DNA from: Candidatus Latescibacterota bacterium
GTDB lineage: Bacteria; Latescibacterota; UBA2968
Direction of reading: 5' to 3'
Assembly: GCA_021295695.1 (NCBI GenBank)
Contig: JAGWBW010000008.1
Location: 17,317-81,316 of the forward strand
DNA: 64,000 bases
The position numbers were made by a program, and so were the translations under genes. The notes under the pieces are model-generated. The model was not told the origin of the DNA and searched no databases. It was given only the letters and a program-made list of their open reading frames with translations. Positions 1 through 9,288 of this stretch are shown here, piece by piece. How positions within the stretch are numbered: position 1 is the stretch's first letter; each line of letters opens with the position of its first letter.

Positions 1-2
1 AT

Positions 3-1652
3 TATCACATTGCGATTGAGCCACACCATCGCGTAATTTCTGCTGATAATTTTGGCGGTATTTTTCAGACGTTATATGAAGAAAGATTGGACAAAGAGTA
101 CTATAACAATGCGTTTTTGCAGACCGGTGCTCAGATTATACGCGTTGAAATCGATCGCGTGATAGAAAATATCGATTTCGCAATTGGGCCTTCTGTGGCG
201 GGCGCGCCTTTTATTCGGGAGACTATTTTTCCGGCCAACACGCCCGATCCCAATGGTCCCTATCGCTTTTCGGCAAGAGTGACCGATGGTAACGGGGTGG
301 CAACGGTTGAATTGCATTATCAGATCAATGGCGGGGGCGTACAGGTGCTGCCAATGACCCCCACGGGTAACGATATTTTTGCCGCTGAACTCGACGGACA
401 AAGTGTGGGGTCGAAGGTTGAATATCGGGTGATTGCGCGCGATGGCGATGGCAATGAAACGCCTTCGCCGCCACCTGAATTGCCCATGTTGCAATTCGAT
501 GTGATATCCCTTTCTGGATCTCCCATACTTTTTGTCGCATTGCGAGATGCAGATGTCGTGGCCGCTATCGATATGGGACCAGGCGAAGAGGTGGCGCGCA
601 TTCCCACTGGCGCGGTGCCCTTGAGTGTTTTGATGACGCCAGATCAGCGCTATTTGTTTGTCGCCAATACGGGAGGGAGTGAAGGCACATCTGAGAATCG
701 GGTCACGGTTATCGAGACCTCTACGCATCAGGTGGCGGCGAATATTGAGGTTGATAATGCGCCTTTGGATCTCGCGTTGAGCGCAGATGGGCAGTTGGTC
801 TATGTCACCAATTCACAGTCTAATAGTCTTTCGGTTATTGAGGTGGCGAGTTTGACTGTGCGTTCTCGTATTCGGGTGCCAGTTGCACGCGGCCCTTATG
901 GCGTGGCAATTCACCCAAATGGATCGCGGCTTTATGTCACAGATATTGACGGCGATCAAGTGCTGGTTGTCGATACCGCACGCAGGGCGACTGTTGGGCG
1001 CATTGATGTGATTGAGGAACCTCGATCACTGGTTATATCTGCGGATGGAAAGCGGTTATATGTGTCGGGGGGGGACTTCGGTGACGATGGCGGCGGCGGT
1101 GTTGCAGTGATTGATGCCGAGTCGGAGTCTGTGGTGACAACGATTCGTATGGATGGTGGGATATTTCGTCTCGCTTTATCGCCAGATGGTTCCCGATTAT
1201 ATGCGACAGACCGCTTGAATGCCCAATTGATCGCCGTCGATGTGGCGCAAAACCGCGTTGTGAATAGCGTTCAGGTTTTGCCGGAAGGTGAGGAGACGCG
1301 CGATTTGTTTGTGTCGCGCGACGGGTCGCAGATATATGTGGCGAACCAGGAATCGAATGAGCTGGTTATTTTTGATGCGGAGTCGTTTCAGATTCTGAGA
1401 ACGCTGAATTTTGAGGATAGACCGCGCGGTATCGCAGTGCGCTCTCAGCCCGCTGTGTTTCTGCCTTTGAAGGAGATAGCTGCTCAAGCGGATTTCGATG
1501 GCAGTGGCAAGATCGACTTTGGCGATTTTCTTCTGTTTGTTGCTGCTTTTGGTTCTGAGAGTCCCGATGCGCGTTTTGATTTAAATGGGGATGGCCAGGT
1601 CAATTTCGGCGATTTTATTTTGTTTACCAGTGTTTTCGGAAGAACAGCGTGA
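3..1652 (+). CDS. Secreted YVTN beta-propeller protein with dockerin-like C-terminus (5' partial)
   Basis: The reading frame is open to the left window edge, so the true start lies outside; the first in-frame TTG at 87 is not a credible start. After about 100 residues of Ig/Fn-like sequence (FSARVTDGNG, VEYRVIARDGDGNE) comes a run of YVTN-type propeller blades, each with a recurring xxLYVTxxxxNxxxVIDxxT pattern (for example RLYVTDIDGDQVLVVDTA). The last 60 residues hold two EF-hand/dockerin-like repeats: DFDGSGKIDFGDFLLF and DLNGDGQVNFGDFILF. Such proteins are extracellular; the propeller is probably a binding scaffold. The same type of C-terminus ends the DUF1501 protein at 6355-7776. No enzymatic motif is visible in the part present. 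Confidence 0.8.
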   Translation, partial: YHIAIEPHHRVISADNFGGIFQTLYEERLDKEYYNNAFLQTGAQIIRVEIDRVIENIDFAIGPSVAGAPFIRETIFPANTPDPNGPYRFSARVTDGNGVATVELHYQINGGGVQVLPMTPTGNDIFAAELDGQSVGSKVEYRVIARDGDGNETPSPPPELPMLQFDVISLSGSPILFVALRDADVVAAIDMGPGEEVARIPTGAVPLSVLMTPDQRYLFVANTGGSEGTSENRVTVIETSTHQVAANIEVDNAPLDLALSADGQLVYVTNSQSNSLSVIEVASLTVRSRIRVPVARGPYGVAIHPNGSRLYVTDIDGDQVLVVDTARRATVGRIDVIEEPRSLVISADGKRLYVSGGDFGDDGGGGVAVIDAESESVVTTIRMDGGIFRLALSPDGSRLYATDRLNAQLIAVDVAQNRVVNSVQVLPEGEETRDLFVSRDGSQIYVANQESNELVIFDAESFQILRTLNFEDRPRGIAVRSQPAVFLPLKEIAAQADFDGSGKIDFGDFLLFVAAFGSESPDARFDLNGDGQVNFGDFILFTSVFGRTA

Positions 1653-1673
1653 TATGCGATAATCCCAAAGAAT

Positions 1674-1706
1674 AAAAAAAGCTCTGGAAATCCAGAGCTT
1701 TTTTTC
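1674..1706 (+). terminator. Rho-independent terminator
   Basis: A perfect inverted repeat, gctctgg-aaat-ccagagc (1681-1698), is flanked by A7 upstream and T7 downstream, 28 nt after the stop of the propeller gene. The flanking A and T runs would allow termination in both directions, but only the plus-strand gene ends here. Confidence 0.9.
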
Positions 1707-1777
1707 TTTTTAGCCTTAAATTGTGGTGTATATTGCAATGATGTGCGACTTTTTAGCTTTTTTACAAGGAGGAAGTA

Positions 1778-2641
1778 ATGACGTTTGGACAAGGTGATTA
1801 TGTCTATACGGTGCAGGAAAATTGGTGGACGTTGCCCGAAGGCTGGTCGTTTGGGTGGGTACCGGCGGTGGCTGTTGATTCGCAGGATCGCGTTTATGTG
1901 TACAGTCGTAGCGAGCACCCGATGGTGATATTTGATCGCGAAGGCAATTTTTTGTCTTCGTGGGGCGAAGATGTGTTAAAAGATGCGCACGGCATTTATA
2001 TCGATGCAGAGGATCACGTCTATTGTGTGGAGCGCAACACGCATTGTTTGCGGAAGTTTAGCTGTGATGGCGAGTTGTTGATGACGGTAGGGACGCCCGA
2101 TCGGGAAGGCGATGAGGGTGAGCCGTTTCGGTTGCCGACCGATGTCGCGTTTGATTCTCAGGGGTTTATGTATGTGTCCGATGGGTATGACAATGCGAGA
2201 ATGCACAAGTTTACACCCGATGGCGCGCTGATTAAGTCCTGGGGTGAACCGGGTACTGGGCCGGGGCAATTTGATCTGGTGCATAGTGTGCGGGTTGATA
2301 AGGATGACCGTTTGTGGGTGGCAGATCGGAGCAATAATCGCATTCAGTTTTTCGATACTGAGGGCAATTTCCAGGGCGAGTGGACGGGCTTACACCAACC
2401 CGATACCGTTTATATTGATGACGAGGATGGCGTGGTTTATATCGCAGAGTTGGAGCAGCGGGTGAGTATCTGGACGGTTGATGGCCAGAAATTGTCTGAG
2501 TGGGGGCGCGGTGTTGAAAGCGATATCCCGGGGGAGTTCAAAAAGTGTCCACACGGTATCTGGCTGGATTCACACGGCGATTTGTACGTGGGGGAAGTGC
2601 AGACAGATGGCCGATTGCAAAAGTTTATCCGGGAAAGATAA
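1778..2641 (+). CDS. NHL-repeat beta-propeller protein
   Basis: 287 aa, with a strong ribosome site (AAGGAGGAAGTA) just before the ATG. The whole length consists of about six NHL blades: VAVDSQDRVYVYSR, IYIDAEDHVYCVER, VAFDSQGFMYVSDG, VRVDKDDRLWVADR, VYIDDEDGVVYIAE and IWLDSHGDLYVGE. No signal peptide or membrane segment is seen, so it may be cytoplasmic. NHL propellers bind proteins, RNA or small ligands, and the sequence resembles the non-catalytic propeller of peptidyl-alpha-hydroxyglycine lyases. The substrate is unknown. The next gene starts 7 nt downstream, so co-transcription with the UbiA/UbiX pair is likely although no functional link is obvious. Confidence 0.85.
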   Translation: MTFGQGDYVYTVQENWWTLPEGWSFGWVPAVAVDSQDRVYVYSRSEHPMVIFDREGNFLSSWGEDVLKDAHGIYIDAEDHVYCVERNTHCLRKFSCDGELLMTVGTPDREGDEGEPFRLPTDVAFDSQGFMYVSDGYDNARMHKFTPDGALIKSWGEPGTGPGQFDLVHSVRVDKDDRLWVADRSNNRIQFFDTEGNFQGEWTGLHQPDTVYIDDEDGVVYIAELEQRVSIWTVDGQKLSEWGRGVESDIPGEFKKCPHGIWLDSHGDLYVGEVQTDGRLQKFIRER

Positions 2642-2648
2642 GGCAGTG

Positions 2649-3506
2649 ATGCTTGAGGGTATTGTCACTTATGGCCGGATGATTAAATTCGGTCACAGTA
2701 TTTTTGCTTTGCCATTTGCGCTTTCGGGCGCGGCATTGGCGGCGGCTGAACACGGGATTTCGTCCGCACAGGTGTTCTGGATTGTGGTGGCGATGGTGGG
2801 CGCGAGAAGTGCGGCCATGGGTTTTAATCGGCTTGTGGATCGAAAAATGGATGCGGCCAATCCGCGCACGGCCAATCGCGAGTTGCCCCAGGGGATTATT
2901 TCTGCGGGTGCTGTGAAAGCCTTTGTGTGCGTTTTTTCTGCACTACTCGTTTTTGCGGCTTATAAGTTAAATCCTCTGTGTTTGATGCTGTCGCCCGTGG
3001 CATTGGGCATTGTGTTTTTTTATTCTTATACGAAGCGTTTTACGTGGGCTACGCAGCTTTTTCTCGGTTTGGCATTGTCGGTCGCGCCAGTGGGAGCGTG
3101 GATTGCCGTGACGGGGCAAATGGATGCGGAAATTTTGCTGCTCGGCGGCGCGGTGTTGATGTGGGTCGCGGGGTTTGACGTGATTTACGCCTGTCAGGAT
3201 GCCGAGTTTGATCAACAGTTTGGCGTGTATTCGATTCCGCAGAAATTTGGGATTGGTCCCGCATTGTGGATTGCGCGAATATTTCATCTGATTGCTTTTG
3301 GTTTGATGGTGGGCGTGGGTCAGGTGTTTGAACTGGGGATGATTTATGTAGCTGGCGTGGTGTGCGTGGGCGGTTTGCTGATTTACGAGCATTATTTGGT
3401 GAGACACCGGGATTTGTCAAAAGCGGGCATGGCGTCTTTGACGATGAATGGGGTGGTTAGTGTGGTGTATTTTGCGGGTACGCTGACCGATTTGTTGTTG
3501 TCGTAA
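2649..3506 (+). CDS. UbiA-family prenyltransferase (4-hydroxybenzoate / MqnP-like)
   Basis: 285 aa integral membrane protein. The first Asp-rich motif is NRLVDRKMDAANPRTANRE (about residues 58-76) and the second is DVIYACQDAEFDQQFGVYSIP (split around residues 178-198). Both bind the Mg-diphosphate of the prenyl donor. Multiple hydrophobic helices follow the usual UbiA layout. The ATG at 2649 is preferred over upstream in-frame starts because the conserved N-terminus (RMIKFGHSIFALPFA) begins a few residues later and the upstream sequence is the end of the NHL gene. The next gene is ubiX. A UbiA-UbiX pair fits either ubiquinone-type or futalosine-type menaquinone synthesis; no other quinone genes lie here to decide. 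Confidence 0.9.
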   Translation: MLEGIVTYGRMIKFGHSIFALPFALSGAALAAAEHGISSAQVFWIVVAMVGARSAAMGFNRLVDRKMDAANPRTANRELPQGIISAGAVKAFVCVFSALLVFAAYKLNPLCLMLSPVALGIVFFYSYTKRFTWATQLFLGLALSVAPVGAWIAVTGQMDAEILLLGGAVLMWVAGFDVIYACQDAEFDQQFGVYSIPQKFGIGPALWIARIFHLIAFGLMVGVGQVFELGMIYVAGVVCVGGLLIYEHYLVRHRDLSKAGMASLTMNGVVSVVYFAGTLTDLLLS

Positions 3507-3532
3507 TCCGCTGTATATGGAATCCTGTTGCT

Positions 3533-4129
3533 ATGAAACGAATTACGGTTGCAATTACAGGAGCAAGTGGAGCTATTTATGCGTTGCGCACATTGCGTGC
3601 ATTGCTGATGCGCAGGGTTGCGGTAGATGTGGTGATATCCGAATTTGGCTGGATGTTGCTGCGAGACGAGGCGGGCTTTGAGGGCAAACAGCAAAATTTT
3701 GGCGAGTTTATTCGAGAACGTTACGGTGTTTCGGTGGATAATATGGCACTGCATCCGCTTAAGAATCTCGCTGCAACGCTGGCGAGTGGTTCGGCACAGT
3801 CAGATGGCATGGTGGTGGTGCCGTGTTCGATGAAAACACTGGCGAGCATAGCACATGGATTATCGCGCAATTTGATTGAGCGCGCGGCTGATGTCACGTT
3901 GAAAGAACACCGCAAGCTCATCATTGTGCCGCGCGAGACGCCCATGAATTTGATTCAACTGCGCAATATGGTGGCGGTAGCCGAAGCGGGTGCTGTTGTG
4001 GTTCCGGCAATGCCAGCATTTTATCAAAAGCCGGAGACTTTCGATGATTTGGCAGATTTCGTCGTTGGTCGAATTTTGAGTTTATTGGGCATTGAGCACG
4101 ATTTGTATCCGGAGTGGGAAGGGAGTTAA
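3533..4129 (+). CDS. ubiX: UbiX-type flavin prenyltransferase
   Basis: 198 aa. The N-terminal MKRITVAITGASGAIYALR is the FMN-binding start of the UbiX/Pad1 flavoprotein family. The central PCSMKTLASIAHGLSRNLIERAADV (split around residues 99-123) and RETPMNLIQLRNM are diagnostic. UbiX joins dimethylallyl phosphate to FMN to make the prenylated flavin used by UbiD-type decarboxylases, so a UbiD partner should exist elsewhere. The gene lies 26 nt after the UbiA gene. Its last 4 nt overlap the 3' end of the convergent RNB gene. Confidence 0.93.
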   Translation: MKRITVAITGASGAIYALRTLRALLMRRVAVDVVISEFGWMLLRDEAGFEGKQQNFGEFIRERYGVSVDNMALHPLKNLAATLASGSAQSDGMVVVPCSMKTLASIAHGLSRNLIERAADVTLKEHRKLIIVPRETPMNLIQLRNMVAVAEAGAVVVPAMPAFYQKPETFDDLADFVVGRILSLLGIEHDLYPEWEGS

Positions 4130-6270
4130 AAGCCGACCGCTGATAGCTGATGGCTTATTTCCGTAAAGTGTGCCCAGCCTTTCCAGCGATCAATACCCGT
4201 CAGGCGCAGGTCAATTTCGTCGCCTACTTCTACGGGATAACCCGGGTAGATGACTGTTTTGAAGGGGTGGTCGAGAAGTTCGACGAGGACACCGTGCATT
4301 TTGTGGTGGAGAACAACGGCGCGAAATTCCCTGCCGAGTTGATTTTCCCATGATTGAAGTATTAAGTTGCGGGTATGGCGGTGAACCAGACCGTCGATGA
4401 GGTCCTGCGTTTCCCACATGCGATAGCGCAGGGTATTGAGGTCGTCAACCGAGTAAAGAGATTGTTCGACTTGAAGATAGTGATCGATCTGGCGTTGCAT
4501 TACCAGGTCGGTGTATCGGGTGGTGGGTTGGGTGATGGGACAATAATGCGAAATGCCATAGCCGTGATGTGTTTCTGGTGTTGTGTCGAGGCCGATGTTC
4601 GGGGTTTGGCGGCGAAGTTCGTGGCGGCGGACGACGGGGTGGGGGATTTGTATGATGGACTCGATATTTTCAATGGGATCGCGCACTTCGTAAATCGCGG
4701 GGATATTTTTATTATCGCACCACCGACCAACAGCTATGCCAGCGAGCAGGGATAGTTCGCGGGCAATGCGAAGGGCGTGGTTTGGGGGGGATTGTTCCTC
4801 AGGGTCGAGACTGGCCGTTTGTCGCTTTTTTTCGAGGCGCGTGGATAATTGCGAGAAGAATTGTATGGCGCGGTGCTGTGGATGAGCGGGGTCGTTCAGT
4901 GCTCGATCGATGTTTTCAGTTGAAAGGTCTGCTTTGTTGATTGCGGTTGTTTGCGCGATACAAAAATCTTTGAGGTGACCAGCCCGGTTCACGCGCCAGA
5001 AGATGCTGAGTGCTGGATGCGTTTTGTCGCTTTGGAATTGGCCCAGGTCATGTGCAAAGCGCGTGGGCAGCATGGGAATGGGCTGATCGGGAAAGGGAAT
5101 ATGTGCCATGCGCTCGGCGGCGTCGCGGTCGATGTGTGAATCTTTGGGAATGAGTGCGCCGATATCTGGAATGTGTACGCCAATTTCTGCGCCCCTAAAG
5201 AGCCGGCGGCGGAATGAGAGGGCAATGTCCGGGTGATCGGTAGGATGTATCACAAAGACGGGTTGTTTTTTGCGGTTGCCACAAGTGGGCGCGAGTGTTT
5301 CTGCCTGGCGGATGGCGAGGTCTGAAAATGCAGTTGGAACTTCGGCGCGGAGTAAGTCGAGGTTTTGATCGCGTTTCCAGACCTTTTTTTGTATAAGCAA
5401 TTCGACTGCAGATTTTTGGCGATTTTTTTTGGTTTTGCAAATTTCAGAGATCAATGCCTGAGCTTGAGTTGCGTGTTGGGATTCGCTGCCCCACAATGCG
5501 TATTGTCGAATCTGTTCCAAATAGGTTTGCTGGCGCTGGGTCAGCGTGTGTTCTGCAATGGATTCGTCCTGATTTGCCATGGCGTGGATAAATTCTTCGC
5601 GTTCTTCATCCCGATCTTTTCTGCGGCTGTTGTGTTGACGGCGAAAGTATGCCTGATCAACCGTGTAGGGCGAATACGTGTTGGAAAATTGAGGTTGAAA
5701 ATAAGTACAGGCATGGTGCAGGTGAAGATAGAGGGCGATCCACTGTGTGGCATCGCTTTCTGTGTTGTAGAAGAGGTCGGCGATTTCTGAAAGTGGAAGC
5801 GGGGTTGCAGATTCAACGGCGATTTCCCAGACGGCTTCGAGGTCTATTTCCCGGCTCAAAGCGCGGACGGCCATAGTGTAAGTTTTGAGTGGTACATCGC
5901 ACGATGAGGTTCCGGTGAGATAAACGAGGTTGGTGTGGCGAAAGCGAAGGTGCCGACCATCTTCTGATAAAACTGTGATTTCGGAAATTTTGCGGGATAG
6001 GACGGCCTGGCATGTTCCCAGGAGCAGACGCTTTCGAAAGCGAAACAGGACAATTTCATCTGGTACAGGTGTGCCGGGTAGTCTGCTTTTTGTATGGGTT
6101 GTATCCTGGGAAATCGGTATTCCATCTTCGCCCAGATGGCCTATATAACGCTCGTCGGGTTGGTCTTTGTGTTCATTTCGGATGATCAGACCGTAGATGC
6201 GTTTGACCAGGCTGGCGTAGAAGTAGAGATAGCGATTGGAAATTGTGATTTCGCGTTTGGGTTTTTGCAT
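4126..6270 (-). CDS. RNB-domain (RNase II/R-like) protein with degenerate active site
   Basis: 714 aa. The central RNB core is recognisable by GVHIPDIGALIPKDSHIDRDA (split near residues 364-384) and PDQPIPMLPTRF, and a C-terminal part resembles an S1-type OB fold. RNase II enzymes degrade RNA 3' to 5' and need four clustered Asp residues, in the form TIDxxxxxDxDDA. Here the equivalent stretch (about 339-353) reads FVIHPTDHPDIALSF, so at least two of these Asp appear lost. The SPIRRY Arg motif is TTRYTDLV (583-590). It is longer than RNase II (about 645 aa) because of an unassigned N-terminal domain. Family membership is clear, but nuclease activity is doubtful. Confidence 0.8.
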   Translation of the reverse strand: MQKPKREITISNRYLYFYASLVKRIYGLIIRNEHKDQPDERYIGHLGEDGIPISQDTTHTKSRLPGTPVPDEIVLFRFRKRLLLGTCQAVLSRKISEITVLSEDGRHLRFRHTNLVYLTGTSSCDVPLKTYTMAVRALSREIDLEAVWEIAVESATPLPLSEIADLFYNTESDATQWIALYLHLHHACTYFQPQFSNTYSPYTVDQAYFRRQHNSRRKDRDEEREEFIHAMANQDESIAEHTLTQRQQTYLEQIRQYALWGSESQHATQAQALISEICKTKKNRQKSAVELLIQKKVWKRDQNLDLLRAEVPTAFSDLAIRQAETLAPTCGNRKKQPVFVIHPTDHPDIALSFRRRLFRGAEIGVHIPDIGALIPKDSHIDRDAAERMAHIPFPDQPIPMLPTRFAHDLGQFQSDKTHPALSIFWRVNRAGHLKDFCIAQTTAINKADLSTENIDRALNDPAHPQHRAIQFFSQLSTRLEKKRQTASLDPEEQSPPNHALRIARELSLLAGIAVGRWCDNKNIPAIYEVRDPIENIESIIQIPHPVVRRHELRRQTPNIGLDTTPETHHGYGISHYCPITQPTTRYTDLVMQRQIDHYLQVEQSLYSVDDLNTLRYRMWETQDLIDGLVHRHTRNLILQSWENQLGREFRAVVLHHKMHGVLVELLDHPFKTVIYPGYPVEVGDEIDLRLTGIDRWKGWAHFTEISHQLSAVGF

Positions 6271-6300
6271 GGTTTTGCCTCGTCTCTGTTATCCATTAGT

Positions 6301-6331
6301 AAAAAGCCCCGGTGTGTGACCGGGGCTTTTA
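6301..6331 (-). terminator. Terminator downstream of the DUF1501 gene
   Basis: A perfect 12-bp inverted repeat, aaaagccccggt / accggggctttt (6302-6313 and 6319-6330), with loop gtgtg. Read on the minus strand it ends in a short U-run. It lies between the DUF1501 stop (6355) and the RNB start (6270), so the RNB gene probably has its own promoter or is reached by read-through. Confidence 0.8.
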
Positions 6332-6354
6332 TGGTTTCAGACGATGCTGAATGC

Positions 6355-7776
6355 TTAACGGTTTCGGTAGGCATCGACAAATCTCAGGAAATCGCTAAAA
6401 CCAACTTTGCCATCGCCGTCTAAGTCGAATTTGGACTCGTTGCTGCCGAAAGCCTGTGTAAATTCGAGAAAGTCGTTAAAGTCGAGTTTGCCGTCGGCAT
6501 TAAAGTCAACTTGGGCGAGATCGAGCTTTGGCCTGAGAATGGGGACGTGCGAGGGATTGGATGAAAAGATGCTTGAGAGAATATTTTCTGGCACGTCAAA
6601 CCACTGATTGAGCACCGAAGCATAGACATGGCGAAAGTCGTGATCGTAGTGAAAGTCACCGCGCCTGTCAACCCGTTCAAAGTTGGGTTGTGGACCTGCA
6701 ATGCCCGCCTGAACCGATGTGCCAAAGAAGAACATGGGTGCTGATGTACCGTGATCGGTACCCGCGCTGCCGTTTTCTTTTGTTCGGCGACCAAATTCCG
6801 AAATGCTCATGCCAAGCACGCGATCTTGCAATTGGTGTTGCCGCAGGTCTTGAACAAAAGCCGTGACTGCTTCGTTGAGATATCTCATCAGGGTGTTGTG
6901 GCGGTTGAGCTGATTGGCGTGTGTGTCGAATCCGCCCAGTGAGACGAGATACACTTTGGACTGTAAGCCACCAGCGATCAACCGCGAGACCAGACTGAGT
7001 TGGTTGGCGAGCGAATTATTGGCGGGATATTCAACCCTGTTCGCGCCTTTATTTGCGGCATCCTGGACTTGTGAAGAGTATTGCAGGGATTCAAAATTGA
7101 TGCGGCGGATAAAGTCGAGTTCAAATCCAGCCGGTGAGGGGATTTTACCGTCTTCGATAATTTGGTTGCCCCGCTCCACGAGATAGACAAATTGCCTGGG
7201 GTTGCGCAGTGCAATGCCCATAGCGCCGTTTTTGCCCAACAAGGCAAGGGAAAGCACGGGACCGATGTCAACTGCGAGAGGATGTTCTGGCAGGGTGTCT
7301 GGAAAGCCCGGGGTTTGGGATTCAAAATAGCGCCCCAGCCAACCGTCACTTAGAAATTCGCTGGAATCCGATGCAGTCATCCAGATGTCGGTCGAGCGGA
7401 AGTGCGATCGGTTGGGATTGGGATATCCCACGCCCTGCATGACCATCAACTGCCCTTCGTCATAGAGTTCTTTGAACCCTGTGAGTTGGGGGTGCAAACC
7501 CTGTGTTGGGGTGAGTCTGAGGGCTTCTTGTTTTGTGATGTGGATTTTTGGGCGGGCCTGATAATAGGCATCGTTTTCAAAATTGACCAGGGTGTTGAGG
7601 CCGTCGTTACCGCCATTGAGGCGAATAATAACGAGGACGCGGTCGGTATCACTGAGGGCTGCTGCAGCCAGGGGCCCAACAGCTTCGGCGCGTCCATAAG
7701 CCCGCGTCATAAAACCGCCGAGTGCAAACCCGGCACCACCGCGGGTCGCATTTTTCATAAAGTCGCGTCTGTTCAT
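6355..7776 (-). CDS. DUF1501 family exported protein with dockerin-like C-terminus
   Basis: 473 aa. It starts with a twin-arginine signal (MNRRDFMKNATRGG, then a small hydrophobic stretch), so Tat export of a folded protein is likely. The DUF1501 core shows NGGNDGLNTLVNFENDAYY and SEFGRRTKENGSAGTDHG, typical of this alkaline-phosphatase/sulfatase-fold family of unknown reaction. The last about 55 residues are two EF-hand/dockerin-like repeats (DFNADGKLDFNDFLEF and DLDGDGKVGFSDFLRF). An AAGGAG site lies 6 nt before the ATG. It is 39 nt downstream of the DUF1800 gene; this pair is a widely conserved two-gene unit in Planctomycetes, Gemmatimonadota and related bacteria. Confidence 0.92.
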   Translation of the reverse strand: MNRRDFMKNATRGGAGFALGGFMTRAYGRAEAVGPLAAAALSDTDRVLVIIRLNGGNDGLNTLVNFENDAYYQARPKIHITKQEALRLTPTQGLHPQLTGFKELYDEGQLMVMQGVGYPNPNRSHFRSTDIWMTASDSSEFLSDGWLGRYFESQTPGFPDTLPEHPLAVDIGPVLSLALLGKNGAMGIALRNPRQFVYLVERGNQIIEDGKIPSPAGFELDFIRRINFESLQYSSQVQDAANKGANRVEYPANNSLANQLSLVSRLIAGGLQSKVYLVSLGGFDTHANQLNRHNTLMRYLNEAVTAFVQDLRQHQLQDRVLGMSISEFGRRTKENGSAGTDHGTSAPMFFFGTSVQAGIAGPQPNFERVDRRGDFHYDHDFRHVYASVLNQWFDVPENILSSIFSSNPSHVPILRPKLDLAQVDFNADGKLDFNDFLEFTQAFGSNESKFDLDGDGKVGFSDFLRFVDAYRNR

Positions 7777-7815
7777 AACGAGCTCCTTCTGGAGGCTAAC
7801 AGGCAGGCCTCAAGT

Positions 7816-9288
7816 CTAATTCAGTTGATAGTCGGGCAATTCAAAGATGAGTTTGAGGATGTTCTTGATGCGTCGGGGTGCTGCAATCGCGTCGGGATTC
7901 CAGTCATAGACATCGGCACCTTCGAGGAGCGTCTCCAAAAACATTTCCTGGCGATATTCGTCAACTGGAAAGGCGGTCAGGCACTCTCCCAGAGCACGGA
8001 CGAGTTTTTCCGCGTCATAGGGTTCGGGAAATGCCTTGACGAATCCCACGGTATCCGGATTGATGATGGTGTAACGATTGGGATTGCGCGGTTTGGCATC
8101 GACAATCTCGTCGGTCATTTTGTGGCGTTCGGGCAATGTGGATGTGCTGATCCAAATTCGATACCCCGGCCATCCGGCCACATTGGGCGGATCGAGCAGT
8201 TTCTGACCGAGCACCTGGGCGATATAGACGAGGTACTCGGAACTGATGCTCCTACCTCTGCCAGCTTTGAAACCGAGACTGCGCGCTGTGCCGGCGACGA
8301 GTTCGACGGGATTCTTGATTTTGGCGCCGATGATAGCTGGATCGAAAAAGTGGGCACTTAAGAACAATGCCTTCAGCACAGGCTTGATTTCGTAGTTGTT
8401 GTCGCGCATGATTTGCGCGAGTTCCGAGACGACGTCTTTGTCTGGATGCTCATAGACAAATTCGCGGTAGAGTTTGCCGCATATAAATTCGGCTGTGCCT
8501 TCTTGCTGGAAGATGATGTCGATAATGTCTTGCTCATTGAAGTTGCCAGTTTGACCGAGGAAGGTCTTCTGGCCTTTGTCGAATCGATTCTCTCTAAAAG
8601 TGGGTTGTTTGCCTACGACAATCCAACCTGTGAGCGCGCGAGCCGCTTCTCCGATGTCGTGTTCTGTGTAGGCGCTGCCCTCGCCCAGGGTGAACAATTC
8701 CATGAGTTCTCGGGCGTAATTTTCATTGGGTCTTCCCACTCTGTTGGTGTTGCTGTCGAGGTAGTAGATCATGGCGGGATCGCGCGTGACGCCCTCGACG
8801 AGTGTTTTGAAATTGCCGACAGCGTGTTTGCGGAACAGGAAATTTTGGAGATACATCCACTGCGGGCGTCTGACATCTTTGGCCTGGGTGGCAAAGTGAT
8901 CGTGCCAGAAGATCACCATGCGTTCTTGAATTGAGAATCCCTGATTGACGATGAGTTCCATCCACCAGGCGCGGGTCTGGTCAACGCGCGCGCGCTCGAT
9001 TTTGCGCTGATCTGCATTGGGTTTTTGAAATGGATCTTCGTTGACCCAATTATCGGGTGGATTGGGGGGCAAAAAAGGTATTTCCAGAAGGCGATCTACA
9101 ACGGCTTCTGGCGTGCTTTGCACGGCTTCTGCTATTTCAGTTGGCCTTGGGCCAATCAGGGTGCGCCGCAAGAGGTGTGCCGCCCGGTGCTCGTTCCACG
9201 GCTGTTCTGCCGAGGGGATATACGGTTCGAGTCCCGTGGATGCATACGCAAGTTTGGGCGCAACAGGAAAATGTTCGCGATTGGACAC
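7816..9288 (-). CDS. DUF1800 family protein
   Basis: 490 aa, GTG start preceded by GAGGAGG. Family hallmarks are HLLRRTLIGPRPTEI near residue 38, MVIFWHDHFAT, the long ARELMELFTLGEG motif followed by YTEHDIGEAARALTGW, and LLDPPNVAGWPGY near the C-terminus. DUF1800 proteins are usually exported, but no classical signal peptide is seen here. The function is not established. Its constant pairing with DUF1501 suggests that the two act together at the cell envelope. Confidence 0.92.
   Translation of the reverse strand: MSNREHFPVAPKLAYASTGLEPYIPSAEQPWNEHRAAHLLRRTLIGPRPTEIAEAVQSTPEAVVDRLLEIPFLPPNPPDNWVNEDPFQKPNADQRKIERARVDQTRAWWMELIVNQGFSIQERMVIFWHDHFATQAKDVRRPQWMYLQNFLFRKHAVGNFKTLVEGVTRDPAMIYYLDSNTNRVGRPNENYARELMELFTLGEGSAYTEHDIGEAARALTGWIVVGKQPTFRENRFDKGQKTFLGQTGNFNEQDIIDIIFQQEGTAEFICGKLYREFVYEHPDKDVVSELAQIMRDNNYEIKPVLKALFLSAHFFDPAIIGAKIKNPVELVAGTARSLGFKAGRGRSISSEYLVYIAQVLGQKLLDPPNVAGWPGYRIWISTSTLPERHKMTDEIVDAKPRNPNRYTIINPDTVGFVKAFPEPYDAEKLVRALGECLTAFPVDEYRQEMFLETLLEGADVYDWNPDAIAAPRRIKNILKLIFELPDYQLN

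Noticed and set aside
87..89. TTG at 87 as the start of the first gene
   Set aside because: The frame is open to the window edge, and the residues before 87 continue a protein-like sequence, so the gene is truncated by the window.
7402..8361. A 319-codon plus-strand open frame opposite the DUF1501/DUF1800 genes
   Set aside because: It lies antisense to two genes with clear family motifs, has no ribosome site, and its translation shows no recognisable domain; it is a by-product of codon use on the other strand.
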